This document shows, piece by piece, positions 1 through 10,482 of a stretch of 64,000 nt of DNA (the first letter of the stretch is position 1; every line of letters starts with the position of its first letter). This DNA is from Niebla homalea (lineage: Eukaryota > Ascomycota > Lecanoromycetes > Lecanorales > Ramalinaceae), in NCBI GenBank assembly GCA_019925105.1, contig JAHGAU010000012.1, positions 992,001 to 1,056,000 of the forward strand. Direction: 5' to 3'. The translations under genes and the position numbers were made by a program. The notes under the pieces were generated by a model that made no database searches, was not told the origin of the DNA, and saw only the letters and a list, made by a program, of their open reading frames with translations.

Positions 1-1401
1 TGATTGAGACGTACGAGTTGTTGTATCAAGGATTGAGCTTGGCTCTCGTCCTGGTTGTGGTCTAGAATAGCATGCAGGCCGGAGAACGTCGCGTTCATTT
101 CTGCAATTTCCTTGTCATAACAGGATTTTTGTTTTGCAATATTGGAGTCCTGCTGATCTTGACGGTGAGTCACAAAATATCTAATTAGCTTTAAAGCTCG
201 CCATGTAATGTCTGTTGCATATCTTCCACACCCTTGTTCACACGGTCGATGTTCACATTCGAGACAGAAGTCTGCCCGTCAACACGTTCTCTAAGCGACA
301 CGAGCTCTTGTGTTAGCCGATTGCTGGTAGCCGTCCATTCTTCGACCTTGAGATTCTTCACAACGGACTCGAAGGAGCCTATGCGATCCTTGAAATCCCG
401 GCGGAGCTCTTCAAGCTGTGCGCCGAGCATAGCATCCGGTGCTGATGTATGGGCATTAGTAGTTGGATGTTCATTGGGTGGTGGTGAAGGTGTCAAAGAT
501 TCGTCCTTTACGAGACCCCCAGGAGGGTCGAATGGAAGATCTCCTAAGGTGATAAAGGGGTACAGACTCCTCGAAGCCACTCTCGCACCGGTATCAGTGT
601 CCACGTCAGTTGCTGAAGGGGCAGGCTGATTGGTCCTGATGGTCGAATCTTGCAAACGATGCTCCTTTCGATTGCAGGTCACGAACTCCTTTTTGGCACG
701 CCATGGACATCCACCCCCGCCATCGCTAGTGGCCATGCACAGCATGTCGGCAGTGACATGTTAGCATAAACAAGAAGGATGCGAGGGTGACGAACTATCA
801 TCACTATCTGCTTCTGGGGGAAGTATTCTGGGCTTCGCCTTGGGAGAGACACCTGTGCTTAGATCTGGGTTCTCTGTCGTTTTCTTCGGAGACTCTGCAG
901 GTGCTATTCCTGCAGGGTCGGGTATCTGATGTTGCTCTAGAAGAGCGTGCATCGTCAATGAACAATACCTCAGCGTTAACCATGATCGAACTTACTGGAG
1001 GATGATTCAGGCAACAGAATTGGGGTGTTGCTCTGAGGTACTGCTGCCGCCTGACGCTCGACGCCCTTTTTTCGATGAGCTGCGAGCATACAGGTCCCTT
1101 CGGGGGAGACCGCAGCATTCGGACAGAGCGATAAATCATTGCGCGCAATACGGCATAAGCCCTTGTCTATTGATTAATTCAGTACGATTTCTTCGCAGGA
1201 TACGCAGAGAGATGTCTAACCCTTGGGTCCTTCCAATAGCTTTGGTGGATTGTCTTGAGCACCTGACCGAGGAGGATGCGGCTGCTCTGTACGGGTTGTC
1301 AAATCCGTTTTATTCCTAGTACTTCTTCTGAATGATGATGAGCCACCATCACTTGGCATATCGCGGCGTAACGATGGTTTCTTTTGGCCTTTCGAACTCA
1401 T
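1..1401 (-). CDS. Intron-rich coiled-coil hypothetical protein, 3' part beyond left edge
   Basis: I do not recognise the family. The start ATG is at 1401 on the minus strand. The first joints keep one frame and have good splice sites: exons 1401-1221, 1166-996 and 936-792 (introns of 54 and 59 nt, the second with donor GTAAGT). A fourth exon from 725 needs a weak donor (GTCACC, 66-nt intron). The N-terminal half is basic, Ser/Pro-rich and probably disordered. The fourth exon opens with a Cys/His-containing stretch (GCPWRAKKEF...RKEH) that may bind metal, then a proline-rich linker, then a coiled coil (around 440-210). The frame closes at 191, but a second coiled-coil reading frame resumes at about 165 and runs off the edge at 1, so another intron is likely between about 245 and 150. 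Existence of a gene is fairly certain; exon 4 onward is uncertain. Confidence 0.5.
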
Positions 1402-2200
1402 CGCTTGATTAGAGAATACAGCAGGAGGCTCAGATTTTAAGTCCGAACCAGTGTATAATCATCCTGAAACTTATGGGGAGGCGAAATGACCAATGCTAAG
1501 CATATTTAGGCTGCAAGAAGATCAAAGAGCGACGCAATATCCCTTGCAGAGTGCAGGATGTCCTACCTGCCACGTAAGCTCTACACAGACCAGTGGTGGA
1601 TCGGCCCATATTTAGACATCAGTTGATCATCTGTTCATTTTGCAAAGACCAAAGTATGAATAAGGTTAATCAATCTGCCATGTGCCGAATAGATCAGGGG
1701 TGTCGAATAAGACTATAAATGAAAAGGTATAGCTCCCACCGATCTATGCACGTATCCTGTTTGGATGTGATGTAGGTCTTTACACCGCACGGAACAAGTG
1801 GAAAGGGTGTCATAAGCTCGCCAGAAAGCCAAGCTATTTTGACATTAAGCAATCTCTATGTGATCAGTCAGAAGCTCTCGGCTGAGCATATGGCAGATCA
1901 TGCAGATCCTCGAGACGTCAGCGACAGAACTCAAGATCGATCGATGCGGTGTAATACCGGGTTATCACAGGTGATGCGCATACTCAATCAGTGTGTTTCC
2001 GTCGGCACTGCCCAAAAATGAGTTCTGACGGGTGCGTCCGCCTAATGGAATCTCTTTATGCAAGGGGTGTTTTTTCCCTCAATCTTTCATTGCACTCGCT
2101 CAGCGTAATATCTCCTACCGTGTCAAAGTGCTCGTAATAATCGACACAACCGGAGCCTCGATCAGTCGTCGAAAAGAAGTTTCCTATTCGCCTCACCCTC
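1402..2200. other. Intergenic, no gene seen
   Basis: About 0.8 kb between two divergent genes. Short open frames here lack conserved features or splice support. It probably holds both promoters. Confidence 0.5.
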
Positions 2201-3886
2201 ATGTCTCTGATCAACTTCATCTCAGAATGGGATCCTTTACCCGACGACTGGGAGCTTAGAGGAAGAAGCCACAGCGTGGATGACGTGCCTCTTCTTGAGG
2301 AGCACCTTAAAGCCATACACGGCCTTGTGCCCCCTGCTCAGAACGGAGGCCATCAGCGTCGACACTCGCATCCTGCCCAAGTTGACTTCATTTCACCAAG
2401 GGACTCTTTCCCTGTACATGAAGGGAGAAGCCACCGTATGGGTCACGAATTGACAACGCCTACGAAGAACACCTTCATCGACTCATTCATGGCTTGGTGC
2501 AGAGAGAAGCAAGGGCAAGTTGCTCAAAATATCTCCAAAATCAGCCTCAGCATTTCTACCATAATAACAAGAAACTACACTTATCGACAAAGCCTGACGC
2601 TGTTCGAACAGCTTACCTTCGCCTTTAGAGAATCACTCTCATTTGCCTGGGGCATTGTCTCAACTTCCTATACACTTATTGGAATACTCTATCAGGTCTT
2701 CAAGCGTCCCTTGACGGTCTCTACGGCTTTTGTTCTGGTGATGCTTCTTCTTTTGAACTCATTTGCCACAGTCTATACCCTTTGTACGGGCAACGTTCTT
2801 GACACCTTCTGTCCAAAGAAGCTACCGGTGCTCCGCAACCTGATTTGCAGCTCCTGGGATATACTGCAAGACTCCATGCTACAAGACTCGAAAGAGTTGG
2901 CCGTCCCTGCGAAGTCTACATTCAACCCAATATACGTGCATTACCTCGAAAGCGAAGACAGTACAATATCCTATAAGCTCCCGCACTATCTCAGTCTGTG
3001 GGAACAAGCAATACGTTCATTCCGAGCTTCTCTACCGGAATCTGAGTACTCCCTTGTCGAACAACGGCGCTTCTACGAAATTTTCACAGCTTACGTTGAG
3101 CAAAGCACCTACGCGACTAAGAATGCTCATCGATTCTACGCTCATATTATGGGCACGATCAATCACCACGTATCAGACACGCGGTGGTTGGTACAGAAGC
3201 TTCAGGACCACGGTCCATCAAGCAACATCACACTCTATGTAAGTGGCCCTTTGGCCCAGAGCATGGAGTTCTTCAACAATTACAATATGGTCTACCTGCC
3301 TCTTGGTCTGCAACCGTTCCAGCAAAATATTATGCACCGATCCACCTTGACAGCTCTTGACCTGATGAAAGCCCATGTTGGTGCAATCATGCAGCGGCTC
3401 TCCGACGACATTCTGATAATCAACGTCTTACAGACGTCATTGAACAATCTGGCCCACTCATCCGACGCGATTCAACACCAAACGTCCCGCCTTTACGCCG
3501 AGAATCGCAGAGCGTCAGTCATGAGGACACCTTCCTGGTGGGAAACTCTAAGTAACAGCCTTCAGTATCGGCTTGACAAATACACGATCGATCGTCAGAA
3601 CGCCTGGCTACAAGACCTTCGCCCGCTCGTCCAGGATTTTGCAGGGAGGCTACGCATAATGGCAACAGAATTTCAACAAGCGGCTGAGCTCTGCCACAAC
3701 TTCAGAGAACGCCTTCACGTAGAGGGTAGAGCGGCTCGCTATGGATGGGAGGTGTCGGATTGGATCACTGAGCAGGCCAGAGAGTTAGCAGACGGCTTTG
3801 CAGACTTACAGTCCGGGCTTCAACACTTCAAGGAAGAGAAAATTAGATTCGATGAAGGAATCTTTCGTCAAGCATCTGTAGCATAG
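2201..3886 (+). CDS. Membrane-anchored hypothetical protein, 561 aa, uninterrupted frame
   Basis: Family not recognised. The uninterrupted 561-codon frame starts at the ATG at 2201. Residues 1-95 are polar and His/Ser-rich with no signal peptide. Residues about 146-166 are moderately hydrophobic and 172-194 form a clear transmembrane helix (a run rich in V, L, M). The remaining 365 residues are mostly helical: the stretch to about 330 contains possible N-glycosylation sites, and the last 150 residues look like long amphipathic helices or coiled coil. This suggests one or two membrane passes with a large helical domain on the far side. There is no catalytic motif. The upstream gene is divergent; the downstream zinc-finger remnant is convergent. 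It is surely coding (long frame, fungal codon use), but the role is unknown. Confidence 0.75.
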   Translation: MSLINFISEWDPLPDDWELRGRSHSVDDVPLLEEHLKAIHGLVPPAQNGGHQRRHSHPAQVDFISPRDSFPVHEGRSHRMGHELTTPTKNTFIDSFMAWCREKQGQVAQNISKISLSISTIITRNYTYRQSLTLFEQLTFAFRESLSFAWGIVSTSYTLIGILYQVFKRPLTVSTAFVLVMLLLLNSFATVYTLCTGNVLDTFCPKKLPVLRNLICSSWDILQDSMLQDSKELAVPAKSTFNPIYVHYLESEDSTISYKLPHYLSLWEQAIRSFRASLPESEYSLVEQRRFYEIFTAYVEQSTYATKNAHRFYAHIMGTINHHVSDTRWLVQKLQDHGPSSNITLYVSGPLAQSMEFFNNYNMVYLPLGLQPFQQNIMHRSTLTALDLMKAHVGAIMQRLSDDILIINVLQTSLNNLAHSSDAIQHQTSRLYAENRRASVMRTPSWWETLSNSLQYRLDKYTIDRQNAWLQDLRPLVQDFAGRLRIMATEFQQAAELCHNFRERLHVEGRAARYGWEVSDWITEQARELADGFADLQSGLQHFKEEKIRFDEGIFRQASVA

Positions 3887-4156
3887 CCAACAAGCCCTAC
3901 ATCTCTGTTGTCGAACGAGCTAGGATATTGCACAGACCATGTATTGAGTGTCACTAATTCTATTACCACGGGGTTTCCAATACCAAAATTGTCAACACAT
4001 GCTCATAAGAAAAGCCTTCCTGCTCTGCCTGATTACGCCATACTTTCTTTGTCAACGGAGCTGCCAGTCCACCACATCATTCCAACAAAAGCTTTCCTGC
4101 TGTACCTCAGTGAGCCTCTCCTTTGTTTTGAACCCTCGCTTACCTCCTTCACTATA

Positions 4157-4738
4157 CTAGTCCCGGAAAGTTCGCCATATTGTGGCTGTTCGGCGAATCT
4201 CCTTTAAGCGCGTTCGTGTGTCGAGCCCGTCATGCTTATGGACCAGATGGCCCCATAGCCCCGAGATGCTATCAAAGTTCTTGATTTTGGTGCAGAACAT
4301 GCAGAACAGGTTGGGCTTCCCTTCAGGCTTATGGCGAGGCGGAATATCGACGAGATCATTTGGATCGGCCTTGATACTCGAATATTGACAAGGCAGAGCG
4401 TCTTCAAATGTTGACCATCTGTGTCGCCGTGGTCTCCGAGGTGTTGTACTTTCAACTCCTCTGGCCGATTTCAGGACATCAAATTGGATGGAGAGCGCTT
4501 CGGCTGTAGTCAAGACGGCCAACTGTAGTAACTGGTGAGATTCGAGCATTACACCGTGGGGATGGGATGGGTGGAGGGGTTTAGATTTGCTAACCTGCAG
4601 CAGACACGGTGGATCATGGATCTCGCATGTTTCGGGAACCTCCTTGCCATCCTTCCTCAGCTCGTGCGCCAGCTGGCAGCACTGCTTCCTATCATGATTC
4701 TTGTCGGAGGACTCGTAGCGGAGGTGCGAAATGCACAA
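4157..4738 (-). pseudogene. Fungal C2H2-like zinc-finger protein, 5'-truncated remnant or terminal exons
   Basis: The minus-strand frame contains a Cys-Cys-His-His module near its C-terminus: CMFC, then about 16 residues, then HLVHKH, followed by a basic helix (RLKEIRRTATIWRTF). I associate this arrangement with a fungal family of C2H2-like proteins, from memory. An in-frame intron is likely (donor GTTAGC at 4594, acceptor at 4532 or 4523; both lengths are multiples of three). No ATG opens the frame; the first codon is TTG and an in-frame stop lies just upstream at about 4760. So it is either the last exons of a gene whose start I cannot find, or a 5'-truncated copy. The adjoining upstream sequence is strongly AT-rich, which favours decay. 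Nucleic-acid binding is inferred only from the finger. Confidence 0.45.
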
Positions 4739-5188
4739 ATTTTGATGGTATTCATGTTAAACATATTATCCGTATTGTTTGTCTACCTGAAATGTTCTCA
4801 AGATGATGAGTAGTAGATCTCGGAGCGAATTTTCCTTATTTTTGTTATCTTATAAGTGAGTTCAATTACTCTGCTTTGTTAAATTAAAGCGTTAAACGAG
4901 TTTTTGGAAGTGATTTTTGCAATTTAAAGCGCGGACGAGGTTTCTTAGAAATATTTTGGTTTAATTCCAATTCAAAATCCATCTAATAGTTCCAGTCTAA
5001 AGCTCTTTATCACCCAAAAATCCTGCAGCTCCACAACAGGGGGATCAGTCCTCTTGCATCACGGACCGAAGTTCTGTGACAACTCCATCTTTTACTTCTC
5101 TGCTCCGAGTCCCTTTTAATGACTTAGCCAGGACTGTTAGCAACATAGCTTTTGCAATCGCCATAGCTAGTCCGCTTCCAGTCCGGAT
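4739..5188. other. AT-rich intergenic stretch with a short direct repeat
   Basis: Much of 4800-5000 is AT-rich compared with its neighbours. Two imperfect copies of a 24-26 bp unit (core TTAAAGCG...ACGAG.TTT) lie at about 4880-4906 and 4920-4943. No gene is seen. It may be a RIP-affected relic. Confidence 0.4.
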
Positions 5189-5962
5189 TCATAGTAGAGT
5201 CGCCCAAAATGCGTCTTCATCTCCATCTTCTTCGACTTCCACTTTGCCCTTGCCCTTCAATGGGGCCAGTGTCGGTATTTCGATACTGGGCCCAGCGTCG
5301 CTATTGTGCGTTGAAGTTGGCGATTTGGGCTCAGCGTTACGTTTCAAGGTATCAAGCTTCTTCAGCTCCTGTTTGGGAGTTTGGAGCATTTGCTGTTGTG
5401 TGATAGAAGCTTGCTGGGTCTCCTTGACCAATTTGCTCTGTTTAGGTCCTGTTTGCAACAAATCCAGTTTCTTCATTTCTTGGCGTAATGCGTGAAGAGC
5501 ATGCTCTTTATCAGGAACGATATAGCTGTGCATGTCGATGATCTTGGCGGATTGTTTCCTTAGTTGCTCAATTGCATTAGAGCTCCTTGCTGCTGAGAAG
5601 CCACCTACTTGTGGGCCAGCGGCGCCGTTGTTGTTATTGTGTTCAGAAGGTACGGCAATTGGGGCACGCTGTTGCCGGTTCAAGTACTCGAGGACCTGAT
5701 CGGTGAGTCGATATTGCAGTTTTTGGTGTTGCTTGCAAAGCTCGTCCGCGATCAAGTCCGCGAAGGTTTTTTGGGCTTGTGGTGTGTCACTGTCGATGAC
5801 CTTTTTCCTCATACACTGAGGCCCTGTGTGTGCCTTCGTGCTTGCATCCTGAGTTTTGGCATTGCAGCGAAGATGCGGGGGTGGAGTATTGACCTTGCGC
5901 TTGGCAGGTACTGGCTGGGGGAGGATGTAGACGTTGCTGCTGTGAATGGAAGGTGTAGCCAT
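5189..5962 (-). CDS. Small coiled-coil hypothetical protein, 257 aa
   Basis: Family not recognised. The single-exon frame begins at the ATG at 5962 and ends in TGA at 5189. The N-terminal 60 residues are Pro/Thr/Lys-rich and disordered. Residues about 65-100 form a predicted helix (FADLIADELCKQHQKLQYRL) and about 125-205 a Gln/Lys-rich coiled coil. The tail is acidic and ends in a hydrophobic patch (DEDAFWATLL). There is no signal peptide and no membrane segment. The composition (many Q, K, P) suggests a scaffold or nuclear protein, but nothing points to a specific role. The neighbouring zinc-finger remnant is on the same strand downstream but separated by an AT-rich gap, so co-transcription is unlikely. 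Confidence 0.55.
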   Translation of the reverse strand: MATPSIHSSNVYILPQPVPAKRKVNTPPPHLRCNAKTQDASTKAHTGPQCMRKKVIDSDTPQAQKTFADLIADELCKQHQKLQYRLTDQVLEYLNRQQRAPIAVPSEHNNNNGAAGPQVGGFSAARSSNAIEQLRKQSAKIIDMHSYIVPDKEHALHALRQEMKKLDLLQTGPKQSKLVKETQQASITQQQMLQTPKQELKKLDTLKRNAEPKSPTSTHNSDAGPSIEIPTLAPLKGKGKVEVEEDGDEDAFWATLL

Positions 5963-7004
5963 TCGTGCTTGTATTCGTTTTGTAGAGATATTTTGTGGTT
6001 GGTTGGATTGAGTGATTTGGTACTTGTTTCAATCATTGTTCAGCAACAGACAGTAAAATCAGACCTCTCAATCGCCACGGAGTGTCTTGTGCAGTATGCA
6101 TACCTTAAGTAGGCCTTTTACATCTCTACCCTCCAGCTATGCTTCCTACATCTCCTCATCTCCTCAACACAAGCCTACCACGATTCAATCTACCGTCAAG
6201 CAATCATCCATCATCCAACCTATTGGCCTCGATCTGGTCTCCAACTTGACAATTTCCTTGGCACTGGGCCTATGGGATAACCATGATCCCAAGGTTGAGA
6301 TTGAGTAGTTGGTCTTGATAGTCTTTCTGTGCCGTGGTCTTCATAGTGGGCTTTTGAACACAAGACTGGTCCGGACGGGGAGGAGCGTTGAGAGGCTCTG
6401 TTTGAAGAAACTACTTGCTTGCCATCTTCAATATGATCTCTGCAGCAGAGCATAGGTTCTAGAGCGCGCCGCTGAGACTGGACGGTGTGATTCTGTACCT
6501 GCAGGGGTTCTCTCTGGAACTGGACGTGCGACCTAGCCGTGGAGGAACAATAGGTTAATCCTTTGCGCGAGCTGAGACATTTGGCAGCCTAATCAGGAAC
6601 GCAGCGTTCCCGGGTCAGGCCTGGACACGCTTGACAAAGGTGATTGCCGCACGGCTGGATCCTCTCCAACAGGCTGTGTCTTATCTCGCACGAATGACGT
6701 TGAGTTGTCCGAGTAATGAATATGAGGCCACCAATAAGGCCGCGAAACTGGACGCGAGGAGATCTGGAATGCTCTTGGATTGAAAATCGTGAAACAAAAT
6801 CCCGAAGTTTCGTGAACTGACAAATGAAAACTCGTGAAACAAAATCAGGTGTTCCAAGAGGATGGAGGGAAAGGAGGGAAAGGGGTTGAAATGAATGAAG
6901 TTTGTTCGAAGAGTTGAAATCTAGTAAAGAAGTGAAAACCCGCCGAATCCTCCGCAGCTATCTAAAAGAATCTTGTAAAGCTCTCTAAAGGTCTCTTCCG
7001 CCGC
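5963..7004. other. Intergenic, about 1 kb, no gene seen
   Basis: Several short overlapping frames on both strands have no supporting feature. The stretch holds a pair of 15-bp direct repeats (listed separately) and probably the 3' region of the LPMO gene. Confidence 0.5.
6787..6846 (+). repeat. 15-bp direct repeat pair
   Basis: TCGTGAAACAAAATC occurs at 6787-6801 and again at 6832-6846, exactly 45 bp apart, with a partial copy (TTCGTGAAC) between them. The sequence shows this directly; no function is inferred. Confidence 0.6.
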
Positions 7005-8637
7005 CTAAAAGCTCCATTTGGGGATGGAGAGCTGTCTGCGCGAGTGGCCAAAAGCACGCTTGCGAGGCCCTAGGTAGAATGCGGAGTTAGCAATGTTGCA
7101 TTTCAAGGAAGCACCGGGATGAACTTACAAGTGACCATGCCTTGTTTGCAGACTGTTCCCTCGGGGACGGGGGTCATTACGACGTGGAGAGAGGCATCGC
7201 ACTCGCCCACCTGTTTGCCATCGGGTGAACAAATCGCCTGTCCTGGAGCTGTACATGAGGTCGATGTTGATGGAGACCCAGATGATGGCGCAGAACCGGT
7301 GGATGAGTTAGAAATCGGTGAGGATGAAGCGGTGGATGGTGAAGAAGCAGCAGCGACTGCCGTTGTACTCGCACTAGCTGGGCTCGCAGCAGCTGAGGGC
7401 TGTGCAGCAGCGGGGGATTGAGCTGAAGCTGAGCCATCCGTCGAACCTGACGCACCAGAACCAGAACTGGCGCCAGAGCCCGCACCAGAACCGGCACCTG
7501 AACTGCCACCAGAGCCCGCACCAGAACTGGCACCAGAACTTGCACCAGAGCCTGCACCAGAACCGGCACCAGAGCCTGCACCAGAACCGGCACCAGCACC
7601 CGCACCTGCGCCACTTCCAGCTCCAGCCCCCCCAGCTGCGGCAGATGAAGTTCCTGTGCTTCCACCTGCTTGTCCGGCAGCAGCAGGTCCTTGATTGCAC
7701 ATGCTTCCCGTGGGTGCCTTGAGTGTGCTAGGATCTCCGAATTTTGCAACATTCGGGCCGGGAGAAGGGAACAACACATCGACACTGTCAGGGACTTCAC
7801 AATTCGACGATGGAATATTAGCCCTAAGAAAACACACCAAAAGTCAGCACTGCCCCATGACTGCGAGAGCTTCCACAGCGTGGAACGAAGAAGTTACTTA
7901 CACAAACATATTGGGAAAAGACGAGGTGTCGCGCTCTGCGAGATCTGGGACACCAGCCATGGTCTCGTTCATGCCGACGTCGCGCTTGCTGGAGCCCCCC
8001 GTGATCTTGACGTTGGCGCAGTTCATGTACATTTCGCGGTTCCCACTAAGTAAAATGGGGGGTTAGCAATTCCTGAACATCATGTGAGACGCCTCAAATC
8101 ATATGTGTACGTACATATGATTAAACCAGGTCCACGCTAGCGTATACGCTCCGGGCTTCACTCCTTGTGGGATTGAGAATGGGTATTTGTCTGACCCTGT
8201 GCTATCAGGGTTCTCCGGAAGGTTTCCAGTGGCATGTTTTGCCGGGCCTAGATGTACATCCGGGTCAGCATTGCGCTTCGAGCATTATTGACGACATTGG
8301 GAGTATATCACTTACATCCGCCCAAGATGCTATAGATGACCATCCAGGTGGACTTCTTCGTCGGAGGAGAGTCCGTCGTAAGGCTGACCTGACAGGAGCC
8401 TCCGCCATGTACAGCACTTCCCATGAAGGACAGCTGTTGTTGACTGCCGACAGCCATCTCTTGAACAGCACCGTCGACCGAATTTGATAGGCCTTTGCAT
8501 GGAAAGTCCGCGCCCGCCGCGTCGAGTGGGGAGTTGTTTGGCTTCCCGTATGGATGAGGAGTGACCATGATCATGTGGGCGTTAGCCAGGGATATGACAG
8601 CGGACGAGACCGCGACGAGAGCCTTGATCGAAGGCAT
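7005..8637 (-). CDS. Secreted AA11-type lytic polysaccharide monooxygenase with C-terminal Cys-rich (X278-like) module
   Basis: Copper-dependent oxidative chitin-cleaving enzyme of family AA11, secreted. Five exons fit the consensus: 8637-8316, 8247-8115, 8045-7902, 7823-7129 and 7069-7005 (introns of 68, 69, 78 and 59 nt), giving 452 residues. Residues 1-20 are a signal peptide ending in ANA, so the mature protein starts with His21, as a histidine brace requires; the second brace His is H77 (SAVHGGGSC), and the axial Tyr is in [11 protein letters not shown]. Other family marks are [15 protein letters not shown] and the conserved cysteines. A Gly/Ala/Ser linker of roughly 130 residues follows, then a compact Cys-rich domain ([12 protein letters not shown]) like the X278 chitin-binding module seen in AA11 enzymes. 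Recognition of AA11 is firm; X278 is likely. Chitin as substrate is known for the family and not tested here. Confidence 0.88.
7446..7632 (-). repeat. Minisatellite encoding the Gly-Ala-Ser linker of the LPMO
   Basis: Short units of 12 and 18 bp, reading GCACCAGAGCC/GCACCAGAACC on the plus strand, repeat in frame and encode [12 protein letters not shown] sequence between the catalytic and C-terminal domains. The array is prone to length change by slippage; all units are multiples of three, so the frame is kept. Confidence 0.8.
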
Positions 8638-10482
8638 GGTTGGGATGATGTGTGTAGGTGTATAATGACTTCGTTCCAGACGAAGATGAGATGGTGTTTG
8701 AGTGTGGAAAGTTTGGATGAGAGCTGTGCGAAGATGTGAGTCGATATGATTGTGGGATAGCGTGGAGTGAGCTGATGGAGAAGGTAAATCCTGTGGATAA
8801 GGATCGACTTAAATGATTCCGAAGGCTTTCGTGTGACAGGGTGCAGCACAAGGTACAAGGACAAAGGCAGAACAATGGATTTGCCAACATTGGGATTGTT
8901 TATCGAAAGAGCTTGAGCAATGATAGATCTCGGTGAACAATGGGGTTGTGTTGTTTGTTGGGGGGGGAAAGGTAAACAGTGATGCATTTCATACAATGGA
9001 GATTTTCTGCTGAATGGCAAATGCGACGATAGGGTTGAGGGTGGAGAACGAGTTGCTTCGTACCTCGAGATGATTACAAAGATGCGCGCGATGGCGTCGT
9101 GGTTCTTGGGAGAAAGTAAAGGGTCTGCACCAGGCAGTTGATCAAGAATATGCACAATTGGAAGAGATAAGGGCCAGCCCTTGCGATGAATCTGGGACGG
9201 AGTGTGTAAAGAGTGAAAGTGCGTGTTCGGGTAGTGTGTAGAAGAGAGGAAAGAATTTGGGAGGAGACAATTGAAATAGTAGAAAGTATTCATCGCCACC
9301 ACATGGTGATGCGTCCCACGTGCATTTGAAGAACGCCCTTGAAGAAACTTGGACTGCGCAACACATGGCCAAGAGACAGCAATAAAAACAGGTGTGCTGA
9401 AACAATCCTGTAAATTGGGTGTAGAAAGCAATGTTAATTGGCCATTCAGCCTGCATCTGGATCTTCACCTGTAACCGCTGCGGTAGACGCCCACGTTGTG
9501 TTGTGTTACCAATCATGCTTTGGCATCTGAAGTCATGAGGCGACAGTCCAACACCTGTCATACAACAAAGAGCCGCGAACTCCTGAAAGTCTGAGAAGGC
9601 TTCGTTGAGTTGTGCATGGTAGGTTGTGAGTAGGAGAGGTAAGATGAAGGTGAAACTTGACAATGAGCCAGAATGCTGCTCGACTTTAAGTTTTTGCATT
9701 CACCACAATCTGTAAAGTCATGATTCGTCACGCCCAAACAATGCCTTCTTACGTTCAAGCATCAAGAGTCGTAACACTCGGGATGTGAACAATGCGATTG
9801 AGAGGTCGAGGGGTTCCGCGGAGGTTGAGAACTTGAGTCTGCGACAAGGGCCAAGCGGGTGCACCCGTTGGTGGGGAGATCGAAGCCTTCAGCCTTGACC
9901 AATGAGGGACTGTGCTTCGTGGTCACTGACGCGTTCTGGAAACACAAGACTGGGCATGACCACCCACAGGCTATGTTCGCCCACCAAATGAGGGCGCTAG
10001 ATCTCAATAAAGGCACTTGCGCTCAATGAGCGCCATTCAAACTACATGTTTGAGTTCTCTTTCTAGGGGCGAAACGAAGGCAGATCCAATGACGCACGCG
10101 CCAACGTGCAAACCGAGTTCATACTTGGTCAGCTACAAATCGCTCGGAAAGAATTCAATCTCATCGCTATCCATGTACCTGCAAATGCCCATGAAAGTAA
10201 AGTCCCGATAGTTCCTTAGGGTCGTCGTGACACAACAGTAGCCTCCTATTCAATTTGATGTTCCGAGGGTGTCAGGCTCCATGGAACCTGACTGACTCCG
10301 CGAATCGCTCCTAGGCTTCTCTCGGTAGACATTGTTCCGGATACATGGTAGAATTTGATGAGGGGAACATTTTGAAACAACTTTTGCAACTTGCCAGGCT
10401 CCTGGCCCAGGGAAAGAGTGGATGGGAGATCAGGATGGAGTGATTGGAAACGAAAATGCCTCGAAACGATGTGACCACCGGC
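8638..10482. other. Long intergenic stretch, no convincing gene
   Basis: About 1.8 kb upstream of the LPMO start. Frames of up to 286 codons on the minus strand (8571-9431, 9142-9699) show biased composition, no domain and no splice support, and one overlaps the LPMO start out of frame. It probably contains a long promoter/5' leader. Confidence 0.5.

Noticed and set aside
7119..7722. Plus-strand frames opposite the LPMO linker (Gln/His- and Asp/Val-rich)
   Set aside because: Antisense shadows of the Gly/Ala/Ser minisatellite; repeats keep all frames open.
8571..9431. 286-codon minus-strand frame upstream of the LPMO
   Set aside because: It overlaps the LPMO start out of frame, has chance-like His/Ser/Pro composition and no domain or splice support.
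9142..9699. 185-codon minus-strand frame
   Set aside because: Overlaps the frame above in another phase; no conserved feature; lies in probable promoter DNA.
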